A stretch of 64,000 bases of DNA from JAOPZW01 sp963807305. GTDB taxonomy: Bacteria; Actinomycetota; Thermoleophilia; Solirubrobacterales; Solirubrobacteraceae. Shown one piece after another: positions 7,654 to 17,716 of this stretch. The stretch's first letter is position 1, and every line of letters begins with the position of its first letter. The notes below the pieces were generated by a model. It did no database searches and was not told where the DNA came from. It worked only from the letters and a program-made list of their open reading frames with translations. The DNA lies in contig CAWEBN010000007.1 in assembly GCA_963807305.1 (NCBI GenBank), positions 173,707 through 237,706 of the forward strand. The letters run 5' to 3'. A program made the translations under genes and the position numbers.

Positions 7654-8199
7654 TCAGTCGCGCGGCGGCCAGGGTGCGGGGACGCGGGTGTAGCTGCGCG
7701 CGAGATCGGCGTAGGCCTCCTTGGACGAGGCGGTGTCGCGCGCGACCGAGGCGCCGTAGCGGGCTGCGAGCTCATCGACCGTGTACTCGGTCTCCTCGAC
7801 GTCCGGCCCGCGCGTGCCGACCATGAGGATCACGCACGGACCGTCGCCGGCGCCGACCGTGATGTGGTGGGTCCCGGGCGGGCAGTGCAGGTAGTCCCAC
7901 TGGCGCATCCGGCGCTCCTCGCCCTCGACGATCGCGATGCACTCTCCGCTGAGGACGAGGAAGCCCTCCTGGGCGGCTTCGGCGTGGTAGCGCCCGTTGG
8001 GCTGGCCGGGCATGAGCATGTGCGGGCCGATCCCGAACTGCGTGAAGGGAGCGTCGGGGGCGCCGAGACCGCACCACGTGCCGAGGTCGGCGTCGCGCTC
8101 CCAGCTCGCGTCGGCGAGGTTGAGGATGAACCAGCCTTCGCTCTGGACGACCTTCCCGGTCTCGCTCTCCTCGACCCTGGCCTCTGCAACCGGGTCCAC
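7654..8199 (-). CDS. cupin-domain protein
   Basis: A 181-residue protein with a single cupin barrel. The first motif is around RYHAEAAQEGFLVLSGE and the second around CPPGTHHITVGAGDGP, followed by a 50-residue tail (EYTVDELAARYGASVARDT). The motif 1 histidines are reduced to one His plus Glu, so metal binding may be altered. The substrate is unknown. The start is set at GTG 8199, which has GGAGG eight bases upstream and sits 1 nt after the stop of the Gly-rich gene (TAG-C-GTG). Reading further upstream in this frame would only translate the repeat DNA of the neighbour. Confidence 0.8.
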   Translation of the reverse strand: MDPVAEARVEESETGKVVQSEGWFILNLADASWERDADLGTWCGLGAPDAPFTQFGIGPHMLMPGQPNGRYHAEAAQEGFLVLSGECIAIVEGEERRMRQWDYLHCPPGTHHITVGAGDGPCVILMVGTRGPDVEETEYTVDELAARYGASVARDTASSKEAYADLARSYTRVPAPWPPRD

Positions 8200-8200
8200 G

Positions 8201-8581
8201 CTAATCGCCTCCGCCGCCCCCGGAGTCCCCGCCGCCCCCGGAGTCGCCTCCTCCGCCGGAGTCCCCGCCGCCCCCGGGGTCGCCTCCTCCGCCGGAGTCC
8301 CCGCCACCGCCGGAGGCCTCGCCACCGCCGCCGAAGTCCGCGCTGCCGCCCTCGAAGCCTCCGCCGCTGTCGTAGCCGGCCGCCCCGGTGTCGGCGCTGC
8401 CACCGGCGCCGGGGTCGTGGCCGCCGCTTGCGCCCTCCGCGGGCGGCACGTTGCCCTCAGGCGAGATGGCGGCCGCGCCGGTGGCCGCGGCCATCGTGCC
8501 CGAGTCGGTCGTGGTCGAGCCCACCCCGCCGCCGGGCTCGTCGGCGGGGCGCTTGCGGCGCAGGAAGTCGAGAAGTCCCAT
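8201..8581 (-). CDS. Gly-rich low-complexity protein with GGGGDS repeats
   Basis: A 126-residue protein of unknown function. It begins MGLLDFLRRKRPADEP, a short basic amphipathic head, passes through a Ser/Thr/Ala/Gly stretch, and ends in about six hexapeptide repeats of the form GGGGDS or GGGGDP. The repeats are 18 bp long in the DNA (8201-8310), so copy number may vary. No signal peptide or membrane segment is visible. It is translationally coupled to the cupin downstream, with the cupin ribosome binding site embedded in its last codons. The disordered acidic tail could be a linker or condensate-forming segment; this is speculative. Confidence 0.65.
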   Translation of the reverse strand: MGLLDFLRRKRPADEPGGGVGSTTTDSGTMAAATGAAAISPEGNVPPAEGASGGHDPGAGGSADTGAAGYDSGGGFEGGSADFGGGGEASGGGGDSGGGGDPGGGGDSGGGGDSGGGGDSGGGGGD

Positions 8582-8604
8582 GCCGAGTGGATATCAGGTC
8601 GGTC

Positions 8605-10044
8605 CTACTTGGCGTAGTCCACCGCGCGCGACTCCCGGATGACCGTGACCTTGATCTGGCCGGGGTACTCGAGCTCCTTCTCGATGTCGCGCGCGATCGA
8701 CCGGCTGAGGAGGATCGCGGCGTCGTCGTCGATGGCGTTGGGGGCCACGATGACGCGGATCTCGCGGCCGGCCTGCATCGCGTAGACCTTGTCGACGCCC
8801 TCGTGGCGCGTGGCGATGTGCTCGAGGTCGCGCAGGCGCTTGACGTACTGCTCCAGCGACTCGCCGCGGGCCCCGGGACGCGCGCCGGACAGCGCGTCGG
8901 CCGACTGGACGATGACCGCCTCGACCGTCTGGGGCTCGACCTCGTTGTGATGAGCCTCCATCGCGTGCGCGACCGCCTCAGGCTCGCCGTGGCGGCGGGC
9001 GAGATCGCCGCCGACGAGGGCGTGCGGACCCTCGATCTCGTGCGAGACGGCCTTGCCGATGTCGTGCAGGAGGGCCGCGCGGCGCGCGGTCTTCGCGCTG
9101 GCGCCCAGCTCGTGGGCCATGATCGCCGCCAGCTGCGCGCACTCGACGGAGTGGGCGAGGACGTTCTGGCCGTAGGAGGTGCGGAAGCGCAGGCGGCCGA
9201 GGAGCTTGGTCAGCTCGGGATCGAGGCCCTGGACGTCGGCCTCGAAGACGGCCTTCTCCCCCAGCTCGGTGATGTGGGACTCGAGCTCGGACTTGGCCTG
9301 GTAGTAGGTCTCCTCGATGCGCGCCGGGTGGATGCGCCCGTCCTGCAGGAGCTTCTCGAGGGTCATGCGGGCGACCTCGCGGCGCACGCCGTCGAAGGCG
9401 CTGAGGACGACCGCGTTGGGCGTGTCGTCGATGATGAAGTCGACGCCGGTGAGGTTCTCCAGCGCGCGGATGTTGCGCCCCTCGCGCCCGATGATGCGGC
9501 CCTTCATGTCGTCGCTGGGCAGCTGGACGACCGAGACGGTGGTCTCGGCCGCGTGGCTGGCGGCCAGGCGCTGCATGGCCACCGAGAGGATCGAGCGCAC
9601 GCGCCGCTCGGCGTCGCGCTTGGTCTCCTCCTCGACGACGCGCAGGATCTTGACCGAGTCGTGGCGCGCCTGGTCCTCGACCTCCTTGAGCAGCGCCTGC
9701 TTGGCCTGGCCGGCGCTGATGCCGGCGACGCGCTCGAGCGCGCGCTCGTGCTCGTCGCGCAGGTGGGCCAGCTCCTCCTCCTGGGCCGCGAGCCGCTCGA
9801 CGTGCGCCTCGAGGTCGCGCTCGCGCGCGTCGAGCTCGGCCGACCGCCGGTCGAGTGCGTCCTCCAGCGACCGGGCCCGCTCGGAGGCGCGCGCGTCGGC
9901 GGCCGCGGCCTCGCGATGCCTGAGGTCAGCGGCGGCCGGCGCGTCGGCGTGCCCGCCGTTGGCGGTCGCGAGATGCCCGCGGTACAGCGTGGCAGCCGCG
10001 ACGAGGCCGATTGCCAGAACGGCCGCCGCGATCACGATTTCCAT
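8605..10044 (-). CDS. rny: ribonuclease Y
   Basis: A 479-residue membrane-anchored endoribonuclease that starts mRNA decay. It has an N-terminal membrane helix (residues 2-20, IVIAAAVLAIGLVAAATL), a long coiled coil (about 40-150, rich in E, R, A), a KH domain with GRIIGREGRNIRALENLTGV, and an HD domain with LLHDIGKAVSHEIEGPHA. It ends VTVIRESRAVDYAK as in the family. ATG 10044 is preceded by GGAGAGG. Length is slightly below the usual 510-520 because the coiled coil is shorter. With RNase J and PNPase also in this window, most of the RNA decay machinery is represented. Confidence 0.95.
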   Translation of the reverse strand: MEIVIAAAVLAIGLVAAATLYRGHLATANGGHADAPAAADLRHREAAAADARASERARSLEDALDRRSAELDARERDLEAHVERLAAQEEELAHLRDEHERALERVAGISAGQAKQALLKEVEDQARHDSVKILRVVEEETKRDAERRVRSILSVAMQRLAASHAAETTVSVVQLPSDDMKGRIIGREGRNIRALENLTGVDFIIDDTPNAVVLSAFDGVRREVARMTLEKLLQDGRIHPARIEETYYQAKSELESHITELGEKAVFEADVQGLDPELTKLLGRLRFRTSYGQNVLAHSVECAQLAAIMAHELGASAKTARRAALLHDIGKAVSHEIEGPHALVGGDLARRHGEPEAVAHAMEAHHNEVEPQTVEAVIVQSADALSGARPGARGESLEQYVKRLRDLEHIATRHEGVDKVYAMQAGREIRVIVAPNAIDDDAAILLSRSIARDIEKELEYPGQIKVTVIRESRAVDYAK

Positions 10045-10416
10045 TGCCTGTCCTCTCCCCGTGGACCGGGATGGCGCCCGGCCCAGACGGTCTTCTTCCG
10101 TGGTTCATGGGGCGGACGACCGGCCGCGCGGGCGGTGGAACCAGGACGAAGGTGGCTTGCGGCCGCGGGGGCCGCGCTTCAGGTGCGCTGGAGGTGTGCG
10201 GAGTGGATGGGTGTCGACGGGCGGGCTCGCCCGGGTGAGGCTTTCATGATGTTCGCGTCGAAGCTGAAGCTGCCGATAACGGAAATACGCTGATTTGCTG
10301 GTCTTTCGTCGCCCTCGCGGGCAGTCGTTCGCTGGTTGGATCGTAGTACCGCGCGACGGCCGGCGCAATCCGATGCCGTGCGGCGGCCACGCGGACCGGT
10401 TGGGCGGTCGGTGCCC
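10045..10416. other. 372-bp intergenic region, rny leader and promoter
   Basis: No protein gene is supported. The minus strand carries a candidate promoter at 10340-10368 and a long leader of about 290 nt to the rny start. The leader includes a GC-rich hairpin near 10220-10240 (CGGGCG-AGCC-CGCCCG) that is not followed by a T-run. The leader is unusually long for this compact region and could mediate autoregulation of RNase Y, which is inference. Confidence 0.4.
10340..10368 (-). promoter_or_regulatory. candidate rny promoter
   Basis: On the minus strand TTGCGC (10363-10368) is separated by 17 nt from TACGAT (10340-10345, 4 of 6 matches to TATAAT). It is the best sigma-70-like pair in the gap between recX and rny. 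Confidence 0.4.
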
Positions 10417-10883
10417 TCAGGCGGCGTCGCGCTCGAAGGCCCGGACCGCGTCGTAGGCGACGTCGAGCTCGTAGCCCTTGCGCACGAGCAGGCCGAGGGC
10501 GCGGTCGCGCTCGCGGTCGTGGCGCGGCGGCTGCGCGAAGCGCCGGCGCAGGACGGCGAGGGCGGCCTCGAGTTCCTCGCCGGCGCCCTGGTCGCCGAGG
10601 GCGGCCGCGATCAGCTCCGGGTCGACCCCCACCGCGAGCAGGCGGCGCTCGATCCGCTCGGCGCCCCATGCGTCGATGGTTCGACGGTCGTCGGCGAAGC
10701 GCTGGGCGTAGCGGGCGTCGTCGAGGTAGCCCAGGTGGCGCAGCTCCTCGATCGCCTCATCGACGACGTCCGGCTCCACCCGCTCGGCGGCGAGGCGCTC
10801 GCGCACCTCGGCCACCGTGCGGTCGCGGTGGCCGAGGAAGCGGTAGGCCAGGTCCAGCGCGTGCTGCAGGCGTTCGGGGTCGG

Positions 10884-10887
<4 letters not shown>
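10417..10887 (-). CDS. recX: regulatory protein RecX
   Basis: A 156-residue all-helical RecA modulator with three RecX repeats: ALDLAYRFLGHRDRTVAEVR, EAIEELRHLGYLDDARYAQRF and the C-terminal LGLLVRKGYELDVAYDAVR. RecX caps or destabilises RecA filaments. The GTG start at 10887 overlaps the recA stop in a GTGA tetranucleotide, the usual recA-recX coupling in actinobacteria, so its level follows recA. It is the last gene of that transcript before the long rny leader. Confidence 0.92.
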
Positions 10888-11999
<1,112 letters not shown>

Positions 12000-12072
12000 G
12001 GGGTTGGGGGACCTCTCTGGTTGGCGCTTCGTGAGCAGTGCAGTGTCGACGCCCGATCGGACGGAACCCGAC

Positions 12073-12086
12073 CGTACGGGTGTTCG
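12073..12086 (-). promoter_or_regulatory. LexA (SOS) box upstream of recA
   Basis: The minus strand reads CGAACACCCGTACG, which matches the Gram-positive/actinobacterial SOS box CGAAC-N4-GTTCG with one mismatch. It lies 74 bp upstream of the recA ATG and 57 bp downstream of the thpR stop. The position and match imply SOS induction of recA-recX. Confidence 0.7.
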
Positions 12087-12143
12087 TGTCACGGCTCTAC
12101 GCGCGATCGCGACGAAACCGCGGCGCAACGCGCGCAATGCGCG

Positions 12144-12695
12144 CTACGAGGCCAGCTGCACGCGCTCGAGCGGCTCGTAGCGCGACGGTCCGCGCCCGCC
12201 CAGGTGCGAGCGCATGAGCACCACCGCATCGGCGGTGAAGGTCGCCTGCGGGGCCTCGGGCAGGTCGTCGATCCGGGGGCGCCACTCACGGCGCACCCGC
12301 GCGACGGTGATGTGCGCTCGGAACGGCCGGGCCTCGGGCTCCCACGGCAGGGCGTCGGCCAGCCGCTCGACGACGGTGGCCTGCAGCGCGGCGAGCACGC
12401 CGTCGGCATCCTCGAGCCCCACCGTGAGCACGTGCGGTCGGCGCGGGGCCAGCCACAGCGGGTCGGCGAGGCTCAGCACCGGCGCCGGGGAGCCGGCCAC
12501 GGAGCGCACGGCCTCGCGTGCGGGGTCGACCTCGTCGAGCGCGCGATGGCCGAGGAAGGCGAGCGTCAGGTGCAGGGCGTCCTCGCGCGACGGGCGCAGG
12601 GCACGGTCGCGCGCGGCGGCCTCGCGCCCGAAGGCCGCCAGGCCGGCGCGGATGTCGGCCGGGAGCTCGAGGGCCGCGAAGAGGCGCGCGCTCAT
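12144..12695 (-). CDS. thpR: RNA 2',3'-cyclic phosphodiesterase ThpR
   Basis: A 183-residue 2H phosphoesterase. The two catalytic HxTx motifs are HLTLAF (about residue 42) and HITVAR (about residue 127), at the normal spacing. Members hydrolyse RNA 2',3'-cyclic phosphates to 2'-phosphates and were first described as 2'-5' RNA ligases. It starts at ATG 12695 (MSARLFAALELP), typical of the family. It lies between cinA and recA, the usual neighbourhood in actinobacteria. Confidence 0.9.
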   Translation of the reverse strand: MSARLFAALELPADIRAGLAAFGREAAARDRALRPSREDALHLTLAFLGHRALDEVDPAREAVRSVAGSPAPVLSLADPLWLAPRRPHVLTVGLEDADGVLAALQATVVERLADALPWEPEARPFRAHITVARVRREWRPRIDDLPEAPQATFTADAVVLMRSHLGGRGPSRYEPLERVQLAS

Positions 12696-12750
12696 CGCGA
12701 GGGCTCAGCTGCGGAGGCCACCGTCGCCATGGTCGAGCAATGACGCGCTG

Positions 12751-14025
12751 TCACGGCCCGACGAGCAGCCGCCGCACCAGGTGCATGGCGACGGTGGTCG
12801 AGCGGTCGCGGATGTCGGCCCGGTTCCCCGGCAGGGTCATCGACCGCGTCAGGCGATCGCCGTCCGCTCCCGCCACGCTGAAGCACACGAGCCCGACCGG
12901 CTTCTCGGGCGTCCCTCCCCCGGGCCCCGCCACGCCGGTGATGCCCACGCCGAGATCAGCGTCCAGCGCCGCCCGCGCCCCGTCGGCCAGCGCCTCGGCC
13001 ACCTCGACCGAGACGGCTCCCACGCGCTCGATGAGCCCGGGATCGACGCCCGCCAGCGCCACCTTCGCCTCGTTGGAGTAGACGACGAGCCCGCCCTGTA
13101 CGTAGTCCGACGAGCCGGCCAGGTCGGTCAGGCGCGCGGCCAGCAGGCCGCCCGTGCAGGACTCGGCCGTGGCGATCGTCAGCCCGCGTGCGCGCAGCAG
13201 GTCGGCCACCTGCTGGTCGACCGTGCGCCCGTCATCGGAGAAGAGGGTGTCGGCGTGGCGCTCGCGGACCGTCTCCACGAAGCGCTCATACGACGCGGCC
13301 GCCGCGGGCGAGAAGCGGGTGACGACCTCGACCTCGCCGCGGCGCAGGCACGTCGTGATCTCCAGCCCCTGCAGGCCATGGGCGTCCTCGGCCAGGCGCA
13401 GCGTCTCGGCGATCTCCGACTCGGGGATCCCGAACAGCCGCAGCATCTCCTGGCGCAGCTCGACCGCCCCGGCGACGGCCGCCCGGAACGCCTCCGTCCG
13501 CACCGCCGCCGGCCACATCTCGTGCAGCTCGCGCGGCGGCCCGGGCAGCACGACCACCGTCGGGCCGCCGTCGACCGGTACCACCAGCCCGGGCGCGGTC
13601 CCGACCGGCTCGAGGATGGTGGCGCCGGACGGCACGACGGCCTGCTTGCGGTTGGAGGCGCGGACCGCGTCGGGGTCGAGATCGGGCCAGCGTGAGAGCA
13701 GCGGGCGCAGGATCTCGGCGATGCGCTCCTCGAGCGGCTCGTCGAGGACCATCTCGCGCCCGGCGAACGCCCCCACGACCTCGGCCGTCAGGTCGTCGGC
13801 GGTCGGCCCCAGCCCGCCGCTGGTGACGATGACGTCGACGCCGCGCGCGGCCAGGAAGCGCAGCGCCTGCTCCATGTCCTCGCGGCGATCGCCGACGACC
13901 AGCGTGTAGGCGTGGTCGACGCCGAGGTCGCGCAGGCGCTCGGACAGCCACGGCCCGTTGCGGTCGGTCACGCGGCCCGTGAGGACCTCGGTGCCCGTGA
14001 CCACGATGCCGGCGTGCGCGCTCAC
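12751..14025 (-). CDS. cinA: CinA-like protein (nicotinamide-nucleotide amidase / molybdopterin-binding domain)
   Basis: A 424-residue two-domain protein. The N-terminal MoCF-like domain starts GIVVTGTEVLTGRVTDRNGP and contains VIVTSGGLGPTADDLT and VVLPGPPREL. The C-terminal amidase domain has TIATAESCTGGLLAARLTD and GVGITGVAGPGGGTPEKPVG, including the Ser/Lys-type active-site region of NMN deamidase (PncC). It recycles NMN formed by DNA ligase. The GTG start at 14025 overlaps the stop of the RodZ-like gene (GTGA). Confidence 0.93.
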   Translation of the reverse strand: MSAHAGIVVTGTEVLTGRVTDRNGPWLSERLRDLGVDHAYTLVVGDRREDMEQALRFLAARGVDVIVTSGGLGPTADDLTAEVVGAFAGREMVLDEPLEERIAEILRPLLSRWPDLDPDAVRASNRKQAVVPSGATILEPVGTAPGLVVPVDGGPTVVVLPGPPRELHEMWPAAVRTEAFRAAVAGAVELRQEMLRLFGIPESEIAETLRLAEDAHGLQGLEITTCLRRGEVEVVTRFSPAAAASYERFVETVRERHADTLFSDDGRTVDQQVADLLRARGLTIATAESCTGGLLAARLTDLAGSSDYVQGGLVVYSNEAKVALAGVDPGLIERVGAVSVEVAEALADGARAALDADLGVGITGVAGPGGGTPEKPVGLVCFSVAGADGDRLTRSMTLPGNRADIRDRSTTVAMHLVRRLLVGP

Positions 14026-14819
14026 GCCGTGGGGCAGCGCGGCCACTGCGCGGATGGCAGGCGGCGCACCCTTCGAGGGGTGATCTCGTAGCCGATGCCG
14101 TTGGCCACCGACGGGACGCTGCGCGACTTGCCGTTGACGATCAGCCGCGCCTCGGAGGTCCCCAGCTGCAGGCGGAAGCGCGAGGACTTGTACGGGCCCT
14201 GCCGGGCGCCGCCGGTCAGCACGATCCCCGGCACCGGCGTGCGGTTGCCCGCCGCCTTCAGGCACACGTAGACCTGGCCGGTGGCGACGATGGTCAGGCG
14301 CGCGACCTTCGGCTTGGCCTTGGCCTTCTTCTTCGCGGCGGCCTTCTTCTTCGACGGCGACGCCTTGCCGGCCGAGGAGGTGGTGGTGGGGGTCGACACC
14401 GGCGGCGGCGTGCTGCCCTGCCCGCCGCTGTCGCCGGAGTTGCGGTTGCCGATCACCCAGAGCCCGGCGAGCAGGACCAGGACCACGAGCGCCACCAGCC
14501 AGCCGCGCGGAATGGCCGCCCGCGGGCGGCGCCGGCGCTCTCGCTGCCCGGGCGGGGCGATCGGCTGCAGCTCGACGTCGCTGAGGCGCTCGTGGCGCAG
14601 CTTGTACTCCTCGATGAGGAGCTTGCCGTCGAGCCCCAGCGCGTCGGCGTACGTGCGCAGGAAGCTCTTGACGTACGTCGGGCCCGGGAGGAGGTCCCAC
14701 TCCTCGTTCTCGAGCGCGCGCAGATATTTGGCACGGATCTTCGTCTCGGCTTCGATCTCCGAGATGTCGATCCGGGCGCGCATGCGCGCCTCCCGCAGGG
14801 TGGTGCCGATGTCCGGCAT
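14022..14819 (-). CDS. RodZ-like protein: HTH, membrane helix, extracytoplasmic domain
   Basis: A 265-residue protein. Residues 5-75 form a Cro/C1-type helix-turn-helix (TLREARMRARIDISEIEAETK, then PTYVKSFLRTYADALGL). A single membrane helix is at about 106-123 (GWLVALVVLVLLAGLWVI). A Ser/Thr/Pro and Lys-rich linker follows, with AAAKKKAKAKPK, then a beta-rich DUF4115-like domain. This is the architecture of RodZ, which ties MreB to cell-wall growth, and of related actinobacterial proteins. Position directly after ftsK supports a cell-envelope role. It is coupled to cinA through GTGA. Confidence 0.8.
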   Translation of the reverse strand: MPDIGTTLREARMRARIDISEIEAETKIRAKYLRALENEEWDLLPGPTYVKSFLRTYADALGLDGKLLIEEYKLRHERLSDVELQPIAPPGQRERRRRPRAAIPRGWLVALVVLVLLAGLWVIGNRNSGDSGGQGSTPPPVSTPTTTSSAGKASPSKKKAAAKKKAKAKPKVARLTIVATGQVYVCLKAAGNRTPVPGIVLTGGARQGPYKSSRFRLQLGTSEARLIVNGKSRSVPSVANGIGYEITPRRVRRLPSAQWPRCPTA

Positions 14820-14881
14820 CGGGCGGGAAGGCTACCGGCGCCCCCGTGAAAGCCCTGCGAGCGCGAGCTTTCGTGCAAGCG

Positions 14882-17284
14882 TCAGCCCAGGTCGTCGTCC
14901 GGCGGCACCCTGACCGGCTCGGACTCGGCCTCGGGCGCGGGCTCCAGCGCGGCCAGCACACGGGGCAGATCGCCCTCGGTGACCAGCACCTGGCGCGGCT
15001 TGGAGCCCTCGTAGCCGGAGATGATGCCGCGCCGCTCGAGCATGTCGATGAGCCGCCCGGCACGCGTGTAGCCGAGCCGTAGACGGCGCTGGAGCATGGA
15101 GGTCGACGCGGTCCCCATCTCGACGACCAGCGAGATCGCGTCGCCCAGGAGCGGGTCCTCGTCGGGGTCGAAGCCATCGTCGTCGCCCTTCTCGACCAGC
15201 TCGGGCTCGATCTCCTCGAGCAGGTCCTCGCGCAGCTGCGGCTCGCCCTGGCGCGACCAGAAGCTCGTGAGCGCCTCGATCTGCGGCTCGTCGATGTAGG
15301 CCCCCTGGATGCGCTGCAGCCGCGAGGTGCCGACCGGCGAGAAGAGCAGATCGCCCTGGCCCAGCAGCGACTCGGCGCCGTTCTGGTCGAGGATCACGCG
15401 CGAGTCGGTCTGGGAGCTGACCGAGAAGGCGATCCGAGACGGCACGTTGGCCTTGATCATGCCGGTGATGACGTCCACCCGCGGGGACTGCGTGGCGAGG
15501 ACGAGGTGGATGCCGACCGCGCGCGCCTTCTGGGCCAGGCGGATGATCGAGTCCTCGACGTCGGCCGGCGCGACCATCATGAGGTCGGCGAGCTCGTCGA
15601 TGACGCACAGGATGTAGGGCAGCGCCTTCTCGCCCTCGCGCACGCGCAGCTTGTTGAGCTCGATGAGCGAGCGGGTGCGCTTGACGCTCATCACGCCATA
15701 GCGCCATTCCATCTCGCGCACGAGGTTCTGCAGCGCGTTGGCCGCCATCCGCGGGCTCGTGATGACCGGCGTGAGCAGGTGCGGGATCGCCTCGTAGTGG
15801 TTGAGCTCGACCTGCTTGGGGTCGACGAGGACGAGGCGCACCTCGTCGGGCGTCGCGCGCAGCAGGATCGAGGAGAGCATCGCGTTGATGGCGCCCGACT
15901 TGCCCGCGCCGGTGGTACCGGCCACGAGCAGGTGCGGCATCTTGGCCAGGTCGGCGGGGATCGCCTTGCCCGAGACGTCCTTGCCCAGCCACACCGTGAG
16001 CGGCGAGAAGTCGCGCGGGGGCTCGGAGAAGACGTCGCCGAGGGTGACCACACGGCGGTGGCGGTTGGGGACCTCGACGCCGACCGCGCGCTTGCCCGGG
16101 ATCGGGGCGAGGATGCGGATCTCGGTGGCGGCCAGCGCGTAGGCGAGGTCGTTCTTGAGGTTGGCGACCTTCGCCATCTTCACGCCGGGCGCGAGCTGCA
16201 GCTCGTAGCGCGTGATGTGCGGGCCGGCGACGGCGCCGATGACCTGCGCCTGCACGCCCAGGTGGCCGAGGGCCTCGACGAGCCGCGTGGCCGTCTTCTC
16301 CTGGCCCGCGGTGTCGGGCTTGATCTGGTCTGCGCTCGAGCGCTTGAGGATCCGGGTGTCGGGCAGTCGGAACTCGACGTCGCCGGGGTCGAGGTGCTCG
16401 AGCGGCGGCTGGTCCTCGTCCTCGTCCTCGCGCTCGGCCGCGGGAGGCTCCGGGAGCGGCTCGGGCTCGGGCTCGATGTCGGGCTCCACGGCCTGCTCCT
16501 CCTCCACGCGCGCCGGCGGGGCGACCGCGGCCTCGAAGAGGTCGGGATAGCGCAGGGCGCCGTCGAGCTCCCCGGTCCTCGTGGGACGGATGACGACCTC
16601 CTCGTCCTCGAGGTCCGGCGGCAGCAGCGGCTGGGTGGCGTCCGGGTCGTAGCCGGGCCCCGGCTCCGCTCGCGAGCGCGGCGGCGGGCGCAGCGTGCGC
16701 GCCGTCTCGACCACCTGCTCGCCGGTGAAGCGCAGCACGCCCGCGATCGTCGCGCCGGTGAGCAGCAGCAGCGCGGCGCAGAACAGGAAGACGGCCAGGA
16801 TGTGGGCGCCGACATCGGAGAACAGGCGCGTGCTCGCGTCGGCCATCACCTGGCCGAGGTGCCCACCGCGCTGGGCGACGGGCGCGCCGTCGCCCGGCCC
16901 GAAGCCCAGCGTGCCGACCGCGAGCCCCAGGCAGGAGGCGGCGAGCAGGCACAGCGCGCCGGCGCGGAAGGGCCGCACGCCCGCAGGGAGCGCGGGGCGC
17001 ATGACGAGCAGGGCGCCGGCCGCCACGAGCGCCACCGGAGTGGCCCATGCGACGCGGCCGACCGCCCATGTCAGGCCGTCGACGATCGCCTGGCCCGCCT
17101 CGCCCCCCTCCCAGCCCGCGTAGAGCGGGAAGGCGAGGAAGACGCCGACGGCCACCAGGCCGAGGCCGATGAGGTCCAGATGGCGCTGCTCGAAGATGGG
17201 CAGGCGCGGCGGCCACGGCACCGGCGAGCGCCGGGCGCGGGCCTTCTTGGAGCGGGACTTGGCTGGCTTGCGGGCAGGGGGCAT
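14882..17284 (-). CDS. ftsK: DNA translocase FtsK/SpoIIIE
   Basis: An 800-residue septal DNA pump. Four membrane segments lie within residues 35-185. They are followed by a Pro/Glu-rich linker (about 200-300, e.g. VEPDIEPEPEPLPEPPAAER), then the motor with Walker A GTTGAGKS at 456-463, LVLVDPKQVELNHYEA and CVIDELADLMM. The C-terminal gamma winged-helix domain that reads polar KOPS-type sites is present (MLQRRLRLGYTRAGRLIDML). ATG 17284 is preferred because AGGGTGG lies eight bases upstream; a GTG at 17296 would add four residues. The protein clears chromosome DNA from the closing septum. Confidence 0.95.
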   Translation of the reverse strand: MPPARKPAKSRSKKARARRSPVPWPPRLPIFEQRHLDLIGLGLVAVGVFLAFPLYAGWEGGEAGQAIVDGLTWAVGRVAWATPVALVAAGALLVMRPALPAGVRPFRAGALCLLAASCLGLAVGTLGFGPGDGAPVAQRGGHLGQVMADASTRLFSDVGAHILAVFLFCAALLLLTGATIAGVLRFTGEQVVETARTLRPPPRSRAEPGPGYDPDATQPLLPPDLEDEEVVIRPTRTGELDGALRYPDLFEAAVAPPARVEEEQAVEPDIEPEPEPLPEPPAAEREDEDEDQPPLEHLDPGDVEFRLPDTRILKRSSADQIKPDTAGQEKTATRLVEALGHLGVQAQVIGAVAGPHITRYELQLAPGVKMAKVANLKNDLAYALAATEIRILAPIPGKRAVGVEVPNRHRRVVTLGDVFSEPPRDFSPLTVWLGKDVSGKAIPADLAKMPHLLVAGTTGAGKSGAINAMLSSILLRATPDEVRLVLVDPKQVELNHYEAIPHLLTPVITSPRMAANALQNLVREMEWRYGVMSVKRTRSLIELNKLRVREGEKALPYILCVIDELADLMMVAPADVEDSIIRLAQKARAVGIHLVLATQSPRVDVITGMIKANVPSRIAFSVSSQTDSRVILDQNGAESLLGQGDLLFSPVGTSRLQRIQGAYIDEPQIEALTSFWSRQGEPQLREDLLEEIEPELVEKGDDDGFDPDEDPLLGDAISLVVEMGTASTSMLQRRLRLGYTRAGRLIDMLERRGIISGYEGSKPRQVLVTEGDLPRVLAALEPAPEAESEPVRVPPDDDLG

Positions 17285-17362
17285 CGCGATCGCCACCCTG
17301 TTCGACCTCGGCGGCCACGACCCTGCCCTGCACGTCGGCTCACCGGCCGTGCTCGTGCTTCG

Positions 17363-17716
17363 TCATTGCACGAGCCACTCCGTGTGGAAGCTCGCGCTGA
17401 CGTGGATGTCGAGCTGGCGCAGCGGGCCCTCGCCGGAGTTGACGAAGCCGTGCCACTGCCCGGCCGGGACGACGACGATCTCCCCCGCACCCACCTCGCG
17501 CTGCTCCCCATGCTCGCCGAGCAGGAAGGTCGCCGTTCCCTCCTGCGTGATCAGGACCTCGGGATAGGGATGGCGGTGCAGCGACGGCCCGGCGCCGGGA
17601 GGGGCTTCGACGAGGATGGCGCAGATGCCCACGCCCCCGTGGTCCGCGCCGACGAACTCGCGCGCGATGTTGCTCAGCGGGAGCTCGTCCAGCCTCACGA
17701 TCTCGACCTCGCTCAT
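17363..17716 (-). CDS. small cupin protein
   Basis: A 117-residue single-cupin protein with both metal-binding motifs complete: GPSLHRHPYPEVLITQEG (His, His, Glu) and PAGQWHGFVNSG (His). The ligand is unknown; such proteins are often isomerases, dioxygenase relatives or sensors. It starts at ATG 17716 (MSEVEIVRLDELP). It is the first minus-strand gene of the ftsK side, divergent from the ABC transporter genes with 55 bp between the starts. Confidence 0.8.
   Translation of the reverse strand: MSEVEIVRLDELPLSNIAREFVGADHGGVGICAILVEAPPGAGPSLHRHPYPEVLITQEGTATFLLGEHGEQREVGAGEIVVVPAGQWHGFVNSGEGPLRQLDIHVSASFHTEWLVQ

Noticed and set aside
8201..8310. Possible CRISPR or mobile repeat in the Gly-rich gene
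   Set aside because: The 18-bp repeats keep frame and encode GGGGDS hexapeptides; this is protein-level repetition.
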